Assembly: GCF_900156095.1 (NCBI RefSeq)
Contig: NZ_FTMJ01000005.1
Span: 62,001 to 126,000 of the forward strand
Source: Aeromonas sp. RU39B
GTDB lineage: Bacteria > Pseudomonadota > Gammaproteobacteria > Enterobacterales > Aeromonadaceae
Direction: 5' to 3'
Length of the DNA: 64,000 nt
Part shown: positions 49,069 through 58,519 of the stretch, piece after piece
How the letters are laid out: the number at the start of each line of letters is the position of its first letter
How positions within the stretch are numbered: the first letter of the stretch is position 1
The notes under the pieces: generated by a model
What the model saw: the letters and a program-made list of their open reading frames with translations, nothing else
Databases searched by the model: none
What the model was told of the DNA's origin: nothing
Made by a program: the position numbers and the translations under genes

Positions 49069-51846
49069 TCATGAGTTATAGAACTTGCGGGCACTTTGGC
49101 GAAACGCACGGGTGTCATCGATAAGCTGGCCGGTGATGCGCTCATCGTGCTGATGTCCCTTGCCATAGCTGCAGAAGATCAGGCGATCTGAGGTACGTGA
49201 ACGTAGCTTGGTGATAAAGCGGATGAGATCTGCCCGGGTGAGGGCACCCACCTCTTCGAAGACCCGCTCGCGCTGCACAAAGCCCCAATCCTTGTTGCCG
49301 ATACTGACCCACAATCGCTGGCCGCGGGCACGCAGGCTGGTATCGCGCTCGGCCAGTTGGGCTTGCAGGCCGGCCTTGCTGGCTTGCCACTGCTCTTCGG
49401 TGAGCTCGAGCATTGCCAGTGGAAACAGGTCGATAAATTGCTCTACCGCATCGAGCAATATCTGCGGGCCGGCCACCGGCGACTGGATATAGAAGATCAG
49501 TCCCGGGTGACGGTTCAGCGGCAAATTACCGCTGCCGACCACATAACCTAGCTGCTGGCGGGTACGCAGCTCATGGAAGAAGGTCGACGACATGATGTGG
49601 TTGGCCAGCGAGAAACAGGCGATATCGCGTGGGCGGGTGGTGCGCGACTGGTAATAGACCAGCAGCGCCGAGTCGTCCTGATTGCAGCCATGCTCACGGA
49701 TCAGGGTTCCACGACCGCTGATATCGACCAGTCGGCGGCGGGTCTCGGGGCTGGGACGGCTGTAGGGTGCAAGATGGCGTTCAAGCAGGGCTGCGAGCGC
49801 CAGCGCCTCATCTTCCAGCCAGTCGCCATGGACCAGGCACTCGAGGTGGATTTCGCGAAACAAGCCGGTGACAAACGCCGGCATGTCCTTAAGCTCGGTG
49901 GCTTTGAGGTGCGGCAGCAGCTGATCAAAGGGCGGATTGTTGGGCTGCAGCAAGCTGGTGAGCTGGCCAAACAGCTGGGAAATGGGTCGGCTGTGGGACT
50001 GGTTTTCCCAGTTGCGGATCAGCGCCTCCTTGATCTCCACAAAGCGGCCAGGATCCGGGTATCCCAGGGTTCGGTTAGCCAGGATAGTATCGAGCAGCGC
50101 CAGTTGATGCTCGGAAAAGCCCTGAAGGGCGATGGTAAAACCGCCCTGGTGGGCATAAATCTGGTAGCCCAGCCCCGCGAGCTCTGCTTCGTAGGTGATG
50201 GCGTTGAGGTGATCGGTGAGCAATTCGACCGCCAAGCGGGCCATGGCGATATGGCGTGGGCTTTTGACCGCATGCTCGCTATCCACGGCAATATAGACAT
50301 TGCCCTTGGGCACATTGAACTGCCCATCGTGCAGGTGCCAGAGACGAAAACCGGGGCGATCAATCAGCGCTACCGGCACCTGTGCTGGCAATGTGGGCAG
50401 ACGGGCCGAGAGGCGCTGACAGATAAAGGGATTGCGCTCGGGCAGGCGCAGCTCGGCGTGTGGCGTGGCGTGTTGCCAGCATGCCAGACGCGCTGGCGTC
50501 AGCGCAGTCACCTGGTAGGGGGTCTGATACCAGTTAGCCAGACGGTCGGTGCTGACCTCGGGGGCGGTGATCATCAGGCGCAGATTGCCGGTATGCATCT
50601 GTGCCAGCAGCGTCTTCAGCTCCCCTTCATCAAATCCGCTCATCATGTAGTCGCCATAGAGCAGATCGTTTGGCTCATACATAAAGAGGTTGAGCACCAA
50701 GGACGAGACGGTGTCCATCGGGCGGCCACGCTCCTGAAAGCGAAAGGCCGATTCGAGTACCCATTTTTTTTCGTCGTAACGCCACGCCTCGAGCCCCTGA
50801 TCCCGGATCAGCTGCAGATAGCCAAACAGCAGGGTAACGATCTCGTCGATATGCTCAAAGCCAACCGGTGTCAGGGCGAAGGTGACGCAGTAATCTTTGA
50901 AGTTGTCACCGCTCACGCCGCTGCCAGCCGAGAGCTGGTTGCACCAGCCGCGGCGTTTGAGCAGGGCCAGCAGGCTGCCATCACCTTCATGGCCAATCAG
51001 GTGGCTGATAAAGGTGAGCGGCTTTTGGCGATAGAGGTGATCCACCGAGCCGAGCGGGAAGACCACATTAAGGCGGTGCACCTCTTTGAGCGGCTTGATG
51101 GCGATCTCGATGGCGAGATCCTCGGGTCGATAGAGCGGCATCGACAGGCGTGGCATTCCCAAATTGCGATTCAAAATGGGAGAGAAATAGCATTTTGCCC
51201 ACGCTTCTAACTGATCGAGTGGGGCAGGGGCGAGCAACACCAGCGCCATCCGATCGGCACTGTAGTGTTGCTCGTAAAAGGCGATGAGTTCACTGCGCAG
51301 TGCACGGCCGGGCCTATCGCCCAGTGTGTCGAGATTGCCCACCGAGAATTTGGCAAACGGATGCGCCGGATTGACGGTCTCTTTGTGCACCTGATAGCTG
51401 CGGCGCACATCGTCTTGAAGTTTAAGACGATATTCGGAATCGACGGCGTTGCGCTCCTTGTCCACCAGCGCGGCATCAAAGGTCGGACAGATGAAAAATT
51501 GGGAAAAACGCTGCAGCGCTTCGTCGAGATAGTCCGGGTCTATCTCGAGGAAGAAGTTGGTGAATTCGGTGCCGGTCCAGGCGTTATTGCTGCCACCGTG
51601 GCGGTTGATGAACTGTTGATAGTCACCGGGTTTGGGGAAGGTTTGTGTCCCTAGGAACAACATATGCTCAAGAAAGTGAGCCATACCTTGCCGGTCAACG
51701 GGATCATCGAAGTGCCCGGTGTGGACAGCCAGTGATGCGGCAGCCTTGTCGGCGGTGTCATCTTCAATCAGCAGTACCCGCAGCAGGTTGTCGAGCACCA
51801 GATAACGGTATTGCCGATGATCATTCGGACTGGCATGGGGATTCAT
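49069..51846 (-). CDS. M16-family zinc metalloprotease (insulysin/pitrilysin-like)
   Basis: A 925-residue peptidase with four M16 domains. The inverted zinc motif HFLEH lies at residues 57-61 with the third ligand at Glu138 (DSEYR), a 78-residue separation as in pitrilysin. Unlike E. coli PtrA, which has a periplasmic signal peptide, this protein begins MNPHASPNDHRQYRYLVLDN and looks cytoplasmic, closer to eukaryotic insulysin in layout. It would degrade small peptides. Start at 51846 has AAAGAG upstream; an in-frame start at 51885 is less likely. Single gene. Confidence 0.92.
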   Translation of the reverse strand: MNPHASPNDHRQYRYLVLDNLLRVLLIEDDTADKAAASLAVHTGHFDDPVDRQGMAHFLEHMLFLGTQTFPKPGDYQQFINRHGGSNNAWTGTEFTNFFLEIDPDYLDEALQRFSQFFICPTFDAALVDKERNAVDSEYRLKLQDDVRRSYQVHKETVNPAHPFAKFSVGNLDTLGDRPGRALRSELIAFYEQHYSADRMALVLLAPAPLDQLEAWAKCYFSPILNRNLGMPRLSMPLYRPEDLAIEIAIKPLKEVHRLNVVFPLGSVDHLYRQKPLTFISHLIGHEGDGSLLALLKRRGWCNQLSAGSGVSGDNFKDYCVTFALTPVGFEHIDEIVTLLFGYLQLIRDQGLEAWRYDEKKWVLESAFRFQERGRPMDTVSSLVLNLFMYEPNDLLYGDYMMSGFDEGELKTLLAQMHTGNLRLMITAPEVSTDRLANWYQTPYQVTALTPARLACWQHATPHAELRLPERNPFICQRLSARLPTLPAQVPVALIDRPGFRLWHLHDGQFNVPKGNVYIAVDSEHAVKSPRHIAMARLAVELLTDHLNAITYEAELAGLGYQIYAHQGGFTIALQGFSEHQLALLDTILANRTLGYPDPGRFVEIKEALIRNWENQSHSRPISQLFGQLTSLLQPNNPPFDQLLPHLKATELKDMPAFVTGLFREIHLECLVHGDWLEDEALALAALLERHLAPYSRPSPETRRRLVDISGRGTLIREHGCNQDDSALLVYYQSRTTRPRDIACFSLANHIMSSTFFHELRTRQQLGYVVGSGNLPLNRHPGLIFYIQSPVAGPQILLDAVEQFIDLFPLAMLELTEEQWQASKAGLQAQLAERDTSLRARGQRLWVSIGNKDWGFVQRERVFEEVGALTRADLIRFITKLRSRTSDRLIFCSYGKGHQHDERITGQLIDDTRAFRQSARKFYNS

Positions 51847-52004
51847 GGTGAGCTCTTTGCGCAAGTATTTGGTTAGTAAAGGCAATTATTGACCTCTCGG
51901 GAGGGGCAGGCAAACCCTTTTCTGCGAGCTGGTTCAATTGTTTCAGGGGGGGAGGCAAGGTAAGATCCCCCCGCATTTAACAGGCCCGTCAGGGCGAGGT
52001 AGTC

Positions 52005-52469
52005 ATGAAGATCTATATTATGCGTCACGGTCAGGCCGGCATGAATGCCAGAACCGATGAGGAGCGCCCGCTGACAGAGCAGGGCATTCATGAATCGGTG
52101 CTGATGGCCCGCTGGTTGGCGCCGCAGTTGAGTGGTCTGGATAGGGTCATTCACAGCCCGTATGTGCGCGCATGTCAAACTTGGCAAGCCATCTGCAGTG
52201 AATTGCCCGAGGTGGCGGTGGTGGAGCAAAGCGATGAGATCACCCCCTACGGCAATCCGGTCAGCATGGCGTCATACCTGGATGTACTCTCCGCCAGTGA
52301 GCAGAGCATCCTGCTAGTTAGCCATCTGCCACTGGTCGGATATCTCGTTCATCACCTCTGCCCTGGTCATGAAGCACCGCTGTTTGCTACCTCAGGTCTT
52401 GCGTGTATCGACTATAAAGAGGGGCGTGGCACATTGCTCTGGCTGGAAGGACCGCATACAATAGGCTAA
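52005..52469 (+). CDS. sixA: Phosphohistidine phosphatase SixA
   Basis: A 154-residue histidine phosphatase: MKIYIMRHGQAG with the RHG nucleophile (His8), a second catalytic region HSPYVRACQTWQ, and LLVSHLPLVGYL with the late His. In E. coli SixA removes phosphate from ArcB and PtsO histidines. AGGGCGAGGTAGTC precedes the ATG. It is divergent from the M16 gene by 158 bases. Confidence 0.93.
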   Translation: MKIYIMRHGQAGMNARTDEERPLTEQGIHESVLMARWLAPQLSGLDRVIHSPYVRACQTWQAICSELPEVAVVEQSDEITPYGNPVSMASYLDVLSASEQSILLVSHLPLVGYLVHHLCPGHEAPLFATSGLACIDYKEGRGTLLWLEGPHTIG

Positions 52470-52490
52470 AATTACAAATAATTAACAATT

Positions 52491-52506
52491 GGTGATTGAT
52501 GTCACA
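52491..52506 (+). promoter_or_regulatory. CRP-binding site upstream of the 68-residue protein gene
   Basis: GGTGA-TTGATG-TCACA matches TGTGA-N6-TCACA at 9 of 10 positions. A -10-like GATAAC (52526-52531) follows, which would place the site near -40, a class II position. Confidence 0.6.
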
Positions 52507-52598
52507 CTTTTGTGTTAATGCAGAAGATAACTTCGCCAATTGAGAACTTTTTTGCAGACGCTGTGGTCAAACCGGTACAAGTGTAGAGGGTTATATAC

Positions 52599-52805
52599 AT
52601 GCGTGTGTTCAAGAAGTATTTGCCTTTAATGATCGCCAAACACGTGAAGACCTTTTTCAAGGGACGTATCTACGTACATGGCCGCGGCCGGTTTGATTTT
52701 GCTTCTGGTCATATGGTGATGCCACTTCGGCCAGATGACGCGCATCGGGACACGGTGCAGGAAGTCAACGAAGTGATTGAGCGGTTGCATGACAAAGCCG
52801 CTTAA
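52599..52805 (+). CDS. Small basic protein of unknown function (68 residues)
   Basis: A 68-residue protein, MRVFKKYLPLMIAKHVKTFF at the start, basic in its first half and acidic in its last third (VNEVIERLHDKAA). No membrane segment or known motif is seen; residues 22-40 (GRIYVHGRGRFDF) look like a beta hairpin. A CRP-like site lies 93 bases upstream and a strong terminator 2 bases beyond the stop, so it is an independent, probably real gene despite its size. Function unknown. Confidence 0.75.
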   Translation: MRVFKKYLPLMIAKHVKTFFKGRIYVHGRGRFDFASGHMVMPLRPDDAHRDTVQEVNEVIERLHDKAA

Positions 52806-52806
52806 G

Positions 52807-52835
52807 AAGGGCCCCGGTAGGGGCCCTTCCTGTTT
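52807..52835 (+). terminator. Terminator after the small protein gene
   Basis: AAGGGCCCC / GGGGCCCTT, 9-bp stem, loop GGTA, then CCTGTTTTTG. Confidence 0.85.
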
Positions 52836-53025
52836 TTGTGCTGTACGTTCAGGTTCCGACCGGATAAGTGTATTCAACGTGAAGATATGGTTAAAAAGCT
52901 GATAAAAAGATTGATAACTAGCTTTTGTGTCTGTCAATAGTTAAATGTTTCCCTTTGTAGTGGAAATCCAGTGCAGTTGATGGGATATTTCCAGCACTCG
53001 GGCAACCTATTCAAAAAATAAAGTG

Positions 53026-53106
53026 GTACCAGCGAAGCAGTAGACCATGTCTTCTGCTTCTGTTCGTACAGCCTGAGGTGCGACAAAGGACCCTGTCCGC
53101 TGGTAT
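53026..53106 (+). promoter_or_regulatory. Branched RNA leader candidate upstream of sstT
   Basis: Ends of an 81-base stretch pair as a 9-bp closing helix (53026-53034 with 53098-53106). Inside are a long hairpin (AAGCAG-t-AGAC, loop CAT, GTCT-t-CTGCTT; 53035-53059), a short one (CTGT/ACAG, 53060-53071) and GACA/TGTC (53082-53097). The ribosome site AAGGA (53109-53113) is 2 bases past the closing helix. This multibranch layout beside the ribosome site is typical of riboswitch-like leaders, but I recognise no known class. Confidence 0.45.
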
Positions 53107-53124
53107 ACAAGGAATCTTCGACAG

Positions 53125-54378
53125 ATGACAAAAGCACAACACCCCCTGATCAAACTGGTCAACAGTACCAGTCTTGTTAGCCAGATCCTGGTTGGTCTGG
53201 TCATTGGTATCCTACTGGCGTGGCTGGCTCCTGAGGCTGCCAAATCAGTCGGATTGCTCGGCGGCCTGTTCGTGGGCGGCCTCAAGGCAGTTGCACCGGT
53301 ACTGGTTTTTGTACTGGTGATGGCGGCCATTATTGGTCACAAGCAGGGCCAGAAAACCAGCATGAAACCCATACTGGTGCTCTATCTGCTCGGTACCTTC
53401 AGCGCTGCGGTGGTGGCCGTGGTCGCGAGCTTCATGTTCCCCTCCGAACTGCATCTGGTGGCCAATAGCGAACAGCTGGCGCCTCCGGGGGGCATTACCG
53501 AAGTTTTGCAGACCCTGCTGTTTAACGTGGTCACCAACCCGGTCAAAGCACTGATCGAGGCCAACTATATCGGCATCCTGGCTTGGGCTATTGCGCTGGG
53601 TATTGCCCTGCGTCACGCCAGTGACAGCACCAAGGCGATCATCAATGACATCTCCCATGGCACGACCCTGATTGTGAAGGCAGTGATTCGCTGCGCCCCG
53701 ATCGGTATCTTGGGTCTGGTCTCCTCCACGTTGGCCACCAGCGGTTTTGATGCTCTGTTTGGTTACGCCCACCTGTTGGCCGTGCTGCTTGGCTGCATGC
53801 TGTTTATTGCCTTTGTGGTTAACCCGCTGATCGTCTTTGTCAAAATCAAGCGCAACCCCTATCCGCTGGTGCTGACCTGCCTTAAAGAGAGCGGTATCAC
53901 CGCCTTCTTTACCCGTAGCTCGGCGGCTAACATTCCGGTCAACATGGCGCTGTGCGAAAAGCTGCGTCTGCCGGAAGACACCTATGCGGTTTCCATTCCG
54001 CTCGGCGCCACCATCAATATGGCCGGTGCGGCTATCACCATCACCGTGCTGAGTATGGCGGCAGTCCATACACTGGGCATTGAGGTGGATCTGGCAACGG
54101 CGGTGCTGCTCTCCGTGGTGGCGACCATCAGTGCCTGTGGGGCATCCGGTGTGGCTGGCGGCTCTCTGCTGCTGATCCCGCTGGCGTGCAGCCTGTTTGG
54201 TATTAGCAACGACATTGCCATGCAAGTGGTGGCGGTGGGCTTTATCATCGGCGTGTTGCAAGACTCTGCCGAAACTGCCCTGAACAGCTCTACTGACGTG
54301 CTCTTTACGGCGTCTGCCTGCATGGCCGAAGACAAGAGCCTGCTCGACGTGGCACCAAACGCTGCCAGCGAAGCGTAA
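53125..54378 (+). CDS. sstT: Sodium-dependent serine/threonine transporter SstT
   Basis: A 417-residue inner-membrane symporter of the DAACS (glutamate transporter) family, close in sequence and length to E. coli SstT (414). Seen are the hairpin region [20 protein letters not shown], the NMAGAAI sodium-site motif and [14 protein letters not shown]. It imports serine and threonine with Na+. AAGGA lies 11 bases ahead of ATG, directly after a structured leader. Confidence 0.95.
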   Translation: MTKAQHPLIKLVNSTSLVSQILVGLVIGILLAWLAPEAAKSVGLLGGLFVGGLKAVAPVLVFVLVMAAIIGHKQGQKTSMKPILVLYLLGTFSAAVVAVVASFMFPSELHLVANSEQLAPPGGITEVLQTLLFNVVTNPVKALIEANYIGILAWAIALGIALRHASDSTKAIINDISHGTTLIVKAVIRCAPIGILGLVSSTLATSGFDALFGYAHLLAVLLGCMLFIAFVVNPLIVFVKIKRNPYPLVLTCLKESGITAFFTRSSAANIPVNMALCEKLRLPEDTYAVSIPLGATINMAGAAITITVLSMAAVHTLGIEVDLATAVLLSVVATISACGASGVAGGSLLLIPLACSLFGISNDIAMQVVAVGFIIGVLQDSAETALNSSTDVLFTASACMAEDKSLLDVAPNAASEA

Positions 54379-54402
54379 TGCTTTAAACGGATTAGGCTAG
54401 GT

Positions 54403-54433
54403 CACGCGCCCTCTTCGGAGGGCGTGTTTTTTT
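54403..54433 (+). terminator. Terminator after sstT
   Basis: CGCCCTC / GAGGGCG core, extended by G-T and two more pairs, loop TTCG, then TTTTTTT. Confidence 0.9.
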
Positions 54434-54494
54434 GTCTCTTTTTTGCTCTTCTATGCCATCTCACTAGTGATGTGCAGCCATTATTCTTGCGAAC

Positions 54495-55784
54495 TTACTT
54501 CGCGTTGACCACCGGCAGATCGGCAAACGAGGTGGTGTAGCAGGGACTGCGCTGCTCCTGGCGCATCATCCACTCCTGGGGTTTGAGCCCTTGCGCGGCA
54601 AAATGGATCTCTCCCATGCCTTGTTGGCGGATAGCATCAAGGGTATCCATCAGCGCGTGGCGCCTAGCTGAAACTGGGGCTGTAAACAGATCGGGCTGGC
54701 ACTGGTTACGCGCCACCAGATCGGTGAGCATGACGCCCCCTTTCTGATAGCGAACATCGGCATGCCATAAATGAGTCAGTAAGGGGCGTGCAGCGGCAAG
54801 TAGCGCGGCCGTATCATCAGTTGGCGTGGGCAGGTTCAGGGCAATCTGTGCGGCGGGCGCATCGGGCTCCCGAAACGGATTACCGCGCACAAACAGGGTC
54901 AGATGACGGGCACAAAGCTGCTGCTCGCGCAGTTTTTCGGCCGCCCGCTCGATAAAGGTCGCCATCGCCTGATTAAGCAGCTCGGGCGAGGTAACGGGCT
55001 GACCAAACGAGCGGCTGCACAACACTTGCTGGCGCGCAGCGGGCATCTCAAGTTGCAGGCAGGGCAGACCCGAGAGCTCGCGTACAATCCGCTCCAAGGT
55101 GACGCCATAACGGCTGCGCCAATACGAGGGGGCGCGGGTGAGCAGATCCGATGCCAGGGTGATGCCCTCATCGTGTAGCTTGCGTGACAAGCGCCGGCCA
55201 ATGCCCCAAATCTCCTCTACCGGCGTGATACTCATCAGCCGCTGACATCGCTCCTGCGCCGTTAAATCCACCACGCCGCCAGTCGCCGGCCAGCGTTTGG
55301 CCGCGTGATTGGCCAGTTTGGCCAAGGTCTTGGTCGGGGCAATGCCAATGCCGACGCTCAGACCAGTCCACTGCTTGATACGGGCGCGAAGTTGCTGGCC
55401 ATAGCTGAGCAGATTGCCGGCCCAGCGCTCTTCGAGATGAATAAAGGCCTCATCGATGGAGTAGATCTCCACCTCCGGTGCGCTCTGCTCAAGGAGTGTC
55501 ATGACTCGGCGTGACATATCGCCGTAGAGGGTGTAATTGGAGCTGAACCAGACCCCGCCACAGGCTTCAAATTCTTCTTTTATCTGATAAAACGGCACCG
55601 CCATCTTGATGCCGAGCGCTTTGGCCTCGGGGCTACGTGATACCACGCAGCCATCATTGTTGGAGAGCACCACCAACGGGCGCCCAGTAAGGTCTGGGCG
55701 AAACAGCCGCTCGCAGCTGGCATAGAAGTTATTCACGTCCACCAGCGCGATGGCAGATCCTTGACGAGTGTTAGCGAACGGCAT
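54495..55784 (-). CDS. umuC: DNA polymerase V catalytic subunit UmuC
   Basis: A 429-residue Y-family polymerase for translesion synthesis. [16 protein letters not shown] holds the first catalytic Asp, YSIDEAF the Asp-Glu pair, [21 protein letters not shown] and [10 protein letters not shown] the finger and helix-hairpin-helix parts; the tail has the DUF4113-type PRYTT-like [13 protein letters not shown] at 55784 overlaps umuD by 14 bases and has no ribosome site of its own, so translation is coupled. Expressed from the LexA-controlled umuDC promoter. Confidence 0.95.
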   Translation of the reverse strand: MPFANTRQGSAIALVDVNNFYASCERLFRPDLTGRPLVVLSNNDGCVVSRSPEAKALGIKMAVPFYQIKEEFEACGGVWFSSNYTLYGDMSRRVMTLLEQSAPEVEIYSIDEAFIHLEERWAGNLLSYGQQLRARIKQWTGLSVGIGIAPTKTLAKLANHAAKRWPATGGVVDLTAQERCQRLMSITPVEEIWGIGRRLSRKLHDEGITLASDLLTRAPSYWRSRYGVTLERIVRELSGLPCLQLEMPAARQQVLCSRSFGQPVTSPELLNQAMATFIERAAEKLREQQLCARHLTLFVRGNPFREPDAPAAQIALNLPTPTDDTAALLAAARPLLTHLWHADVRYQKGGVMLTDLVARNQCQPDLFTAPVSARRHALMDTLDAIRQQGMGEIHFAAQGLKPQEWMMRQEQRSPCYTTSFADLPVVNAK

Positions 55785-56172
55785 GCACGACAAAGGTCAC
55801 CACTCCTTGCAGATCGAGCTCGCTCCCTTCATCAAGCGGCAGCGCCGGATAGGCCGGGTTGTCTGGCAGCAGCGCAGGCGCAGGAGAGAGCTGCAGGCGT
55901 TTGACGGTAAATTCCCCCTGCAGGCAGGCGATCACCACGTCGCCGTGGCGGGCCGTCAGGGAACGATCGACGACCAGCAGATCGCCATCATGGATACCGG
56001 CGCCCACCATGCTGTCTCCTTGTACCCGCACAAAATAAGTGGCCGCGGGATGGCGCACGCACAGGTTGTTAAGATCGAGCGGCTTGACCAGGTGATCCTG
56101 CGCTGGCGAAGGAAAGCCGCAGGGAATACGTGACTCAAACAACGGAGCGAATAAGGAGGCGGCGGTGGTCAT
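55771..56172 (-). CDS. umuD: Pol V accessory protein UmuD
   Basis: A 133-residue LexA-like S24 protein. The self-cleavage site is Cys18-Gly19, the nucleophile Ser54 in GDSMVGAG and the general base Lys91 in VKRLQ; the 37-residue Ser-Lys distance equals E. coli UmuD (60/97). RecA-stimulated cleavage gives UmuD', which joins UmuC as Pol V. A perfect LexA box lies 21 bases upstream. Confidence 0.95.
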   Translation of the reverse strand: MTTAASLFAPLFESRIPCGFPSPAQDHLVKPLDLNNLCVRHPAATYFVRVQGDSMVGAGIHDGDLLVVDRSLTARHGDVVIACLQGEFTVKRLQLSPAPALLPDNPAYPALPLDEGSELDLQGVVTFVVHAVR

Positions 56173-56192
56173 GGGTTAGCATTTACCGGTAA

Positions 56193-56208
56193 CTGTATAT
56201 AAATACAG
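56193..56208 (-). promoter_or_regulatory. LexA (SOS) box of umuDC
   Basis: CTGTATATAAATACAG is a perfect CTG(T)-N8-(A)CAG LexA site with an AT-only spacer, ending 21 bases before the umuD ATG. Confidence 0.95.
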
Positions 56209-56290
56209 TATATGGCAAAGGGCAATGAGTTGCCTAGTCACAGGCACGCAGCACATGACGGGAGATCAGAATAAAACCGATCGCTCGATC

Positions 56291-56316
56291 AAAAAAAACG
56301 CCCACATCCGTGGGCG
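56291..56316 (-). terminator. Terminator of the ttdABT operon
   Basis: On the minus strand CGCCCAC / GTGGGCG (loop GGAT) is followed by eight T residues, about 80 bases beyond ttdT. Confidence 0.9.
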
Positions 56317-56396
56317 AAAAGGAGAGTGCAAGCTGTCATATCCTCGTGTGCAGGGCGCCATCATGGACATGTCACCCTGCGGGAAACACGGCAGGA

Positions 56397-57863
56397 TCAG
56401 CCAAGCACCAGCGGCATCCAAAGCAGGCCGGTGGCCAGCAGTAGCACCAGAAACAGCGCGCCAAACAGGGCGCCGAGTCGCCAGTAATCGGCGGTCGGCA
56501 GATAACCACTGCCGTAGTAGATGGGGCTTGGACCGGTGGCGTAGGGCGTCACGATACTGCCCAGACCAATGGCGGCGCCTAGCATCAGACAAAATGCCGG
56601 CAGCGGCAGGCCCGGGATCACCAGCGCGGTTGCGATCATCATGGGCGCTAGCGCCGAGGTATAGGCGGTGGCACTGGCAAAGAAATAACGCAGCAAATAG
56701 AAGGTAGTGATGAGCGCCACCATGACCCAGGTGGGGGACAATCCGGCCAGATGACCAGCCAATCCGGTGCCAAACCATTGGATAAAGCCGTTTTGGTTAA
56801 GGCCTGTGGCCAATGCAATCAGCGACGCGAGCCAGAAAAAGACATTCCAGGCGCTCTTGTTGCTGATGATGTCGTCCCAGCAGATCACCTTGCCAAGCAG
56901 CATCAGGGCCACCACGGCATAGCCCACGGTGGCGGCATCGATGAGCTTGCCACCGAAGATCCAAAGCAGCAGCGCCAGGATCATCAGGACAATCATCTTG
57001 ATCTCGCGCCCGCTCAACGGGCCCATAGCCTTCAGCTGCTCGCTTGCCCAGACACACACCTGATTACCCTGCCGGATGGTCGGCGGATAGAAGAGGTAGG
57101 TCAGATAGGGCACCAGCAATATCAGCAGCAGGCTCAACGGCAACATGCCCAGGAACCAATCACCCCAGCTGAGCGTGGTGTGCGCTGCACTTTTCATCAG
57201 GCCAATCAGCAGCAGGTTCGGCGCCATGGCGGTTAAGAAGATGGCGCTGGTCACGCAGTCGGCGGTGATCCCCATCCACATGATGTAAGAGCCGATATGG
57301 CGGGCGCTCGGGCTGTTGGGATGGGAGTCGTAAAGCGGCGGCAGGTTACGGATGATCGGGTAGATAATCCCGGCTCCACGCGCCGAGTTGGACGGAGTGA
57401 CCGGTGCCAGACAAAGCTCGGAGAGCATGATGGCGTAGCCAAGAAACAGCGTGCGGTGGCCCATCTTGCGCACCAGCAGCAGGGCGATGCGCTTACCAAG
57501 CCCGCTTTTCTCATAACCGGTACCAAACATAAAGGCGGCAAAAATGAGCCAAATCACCGAGTTGGAAAAACCGGACACAGCCCAGGTGAGTGCTGCCGAG
57601 GTGGATTTAAAGCCGGGGGCTGCCAACTGCTCGGGAGAGAAGAGCAGCCAGGGGGCCAGCACTGTAATGATCGCAATGCCCACCATGGCGACCACGGCGC
57701 CGGGTAGCGGCTCGAGTACCAAGCCGACCATTACGCCGATAAACACCGCCACATAGTGCCAGGCATGGGGCTCCAGTCCTTGCGGTGTGGGTAACAGCAG
57801 GATGAACAGGGCAACGGCTAGTGGAGCTAGCAGCCGCCATCGCAGAGCAATACTCTCTGTCAT
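56397..57863 (-). CDS. ttdT: L-tartrate/succinate antiporter TtdT
   Basis: A 488-residue DASS-family transporter, similar along its full length to E. coli TtdT (487). Helices fill the protein; signatures WAVSGFSNSVIWLIFAAFMFG, APVTPSNSARGAGIIYPI (substrate loop SNT-like SNS) and ATGPSPIYYGSGYLP are conserved. It exchanges external tartrate for internal succinate during tartrate fermentation. AAGGA precedes the ATG. It is the third gene of ttdABT. Confidence 0.95.
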   Translation of the reverse strand: MTESIALRWRLLAPLAVALFILLLPTPQGLEPHAWHYVAVFIGVMVGLVLEPLPGAVVAMVGIAIITVLAPWLLFSPEQLAAPGFKSTSAALTWAVSGFSNSVIWLIFAAFMFGTGYEKSGLGKRIALLLVRKMGHRTLFLGYAIMLSELCLAPVTPSNSARGAGIIYPIIRNLPPLYDSHPNSPSARHIGSYIMWMGITADCVTSAIFLTAMAPNLLLIGLMKSAAHTTLSWGDWFLGMLPLSLLLILLVPYLTYLFYPPTIRQGNQVCVWASEQLKAMGPLSGREIKMIVLMILALLLWIFGGKLIDAATVGYAVVALMLLGKVICWDDIISNKSAWNVFFWLASLIALATGLNQNGFIQWFGTGLAGHLAGLSPTWVMVALITTFYLLRYFFASATAYTSALAPMMIATALVIPGLPLPAFCLMLGAAIGLGSIVTPYATGPSPIYYGSGYLPTADYWRLGALFGALFLVLLLATGLLWMPLVLG

Positions 57864-57911
57864 GATGAACGTCCTTGCAAAAAAGAGCGGGGAGACCAGC
57901 TCCCCGAACGG

Positions 57912-58517
57912 TTATTTGATGTAGTGCACGTGTTCGCAGATCTCGGCGACAATGGCATCGCGGCGCTCGGCAAACAGGGCCTTGTTGTGGGCGATCAGGT
58001 TATTGCCCTCCGTGTCGATAGAGACGATCAGCGGGCCGAACTCCTTGACCCGGCAGACCCACAAAGATTCGGGCATCCCAAGCTCGGTCCAGTGCACCTC
58101 TTCAATCTCTTCGACCTGAGTGGCCGCCACCACGGCGCAGCCGGCCGGAAAGATGACGTGCAGTGCCTTGTGTTCGCGGCAACCGGCCTCGGTATTGGGG
58201 CCCATGCCACCTTTGCCGACGATGATGCGCACACCGGTTTGGGCGATAAATTCTTTCTCAAACGACTCCATTCGCATGCTGGTGGTCGGGCCGATGGAGA
58301 CCATTTCCCACTGCTCGCCGACTTTGCGCACGATGGGGCCGGCGTGAAAAATTGCCTTGCCGCGCAGGTCTACCGGCAGCTCGCGCTTTAGCTCAATGGC
58401 ACGGCGGTGGCAGACATCCCGGCAGGTTACTAAGGTTCCGCTTAGATAGATCACATCGCCTACCCGCAGATCGGTGATCTCTTCAGGCTGGATGGGGGTG
58501 GTTAGTACGCGTTTCAT
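57912..58517 (-). CDS. ttdB: L(+)-tartrate dehydratase beta subunit TtdB
   Basis: A 201-residue class I fumarase-type beta subunit, nearly identical in plan to E. coli Ttd[43 protein letters not shown] and [16 protein letters not shown]. With TtdA it dehydrates L-tartrate to oxaloacetate. It begins 2 bases after ttdA with GGAG 7 bases upstream. Confidence 0.95.
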   Translation of the reverse strand: MKRVLTTPIQPEEITDLRVGDVIYLSGTLVTCRDVCHRRAIELKRELPVDLRGKAIFHAGPIVRKVGEQWEMVSIGPTTSMRMESFEKEFIAQTGVRIIVGKGGMGPNTEAGCREHKALHVIFPAGCAVVAATQVEEIEEVHWTELGMPESLWVCRVKEFGPLIVSIDTEGNNLIAHNKALFAERRDAIVAEICEHVHYIK

Positions 58518-58519
58518 AA

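Noticed and set aside
49573-51210. 545-codon frame antisense to the M16 protease gene
   Set aside because: Shadow frame; the protease has complete motifs and the antisense product resembles nothing.
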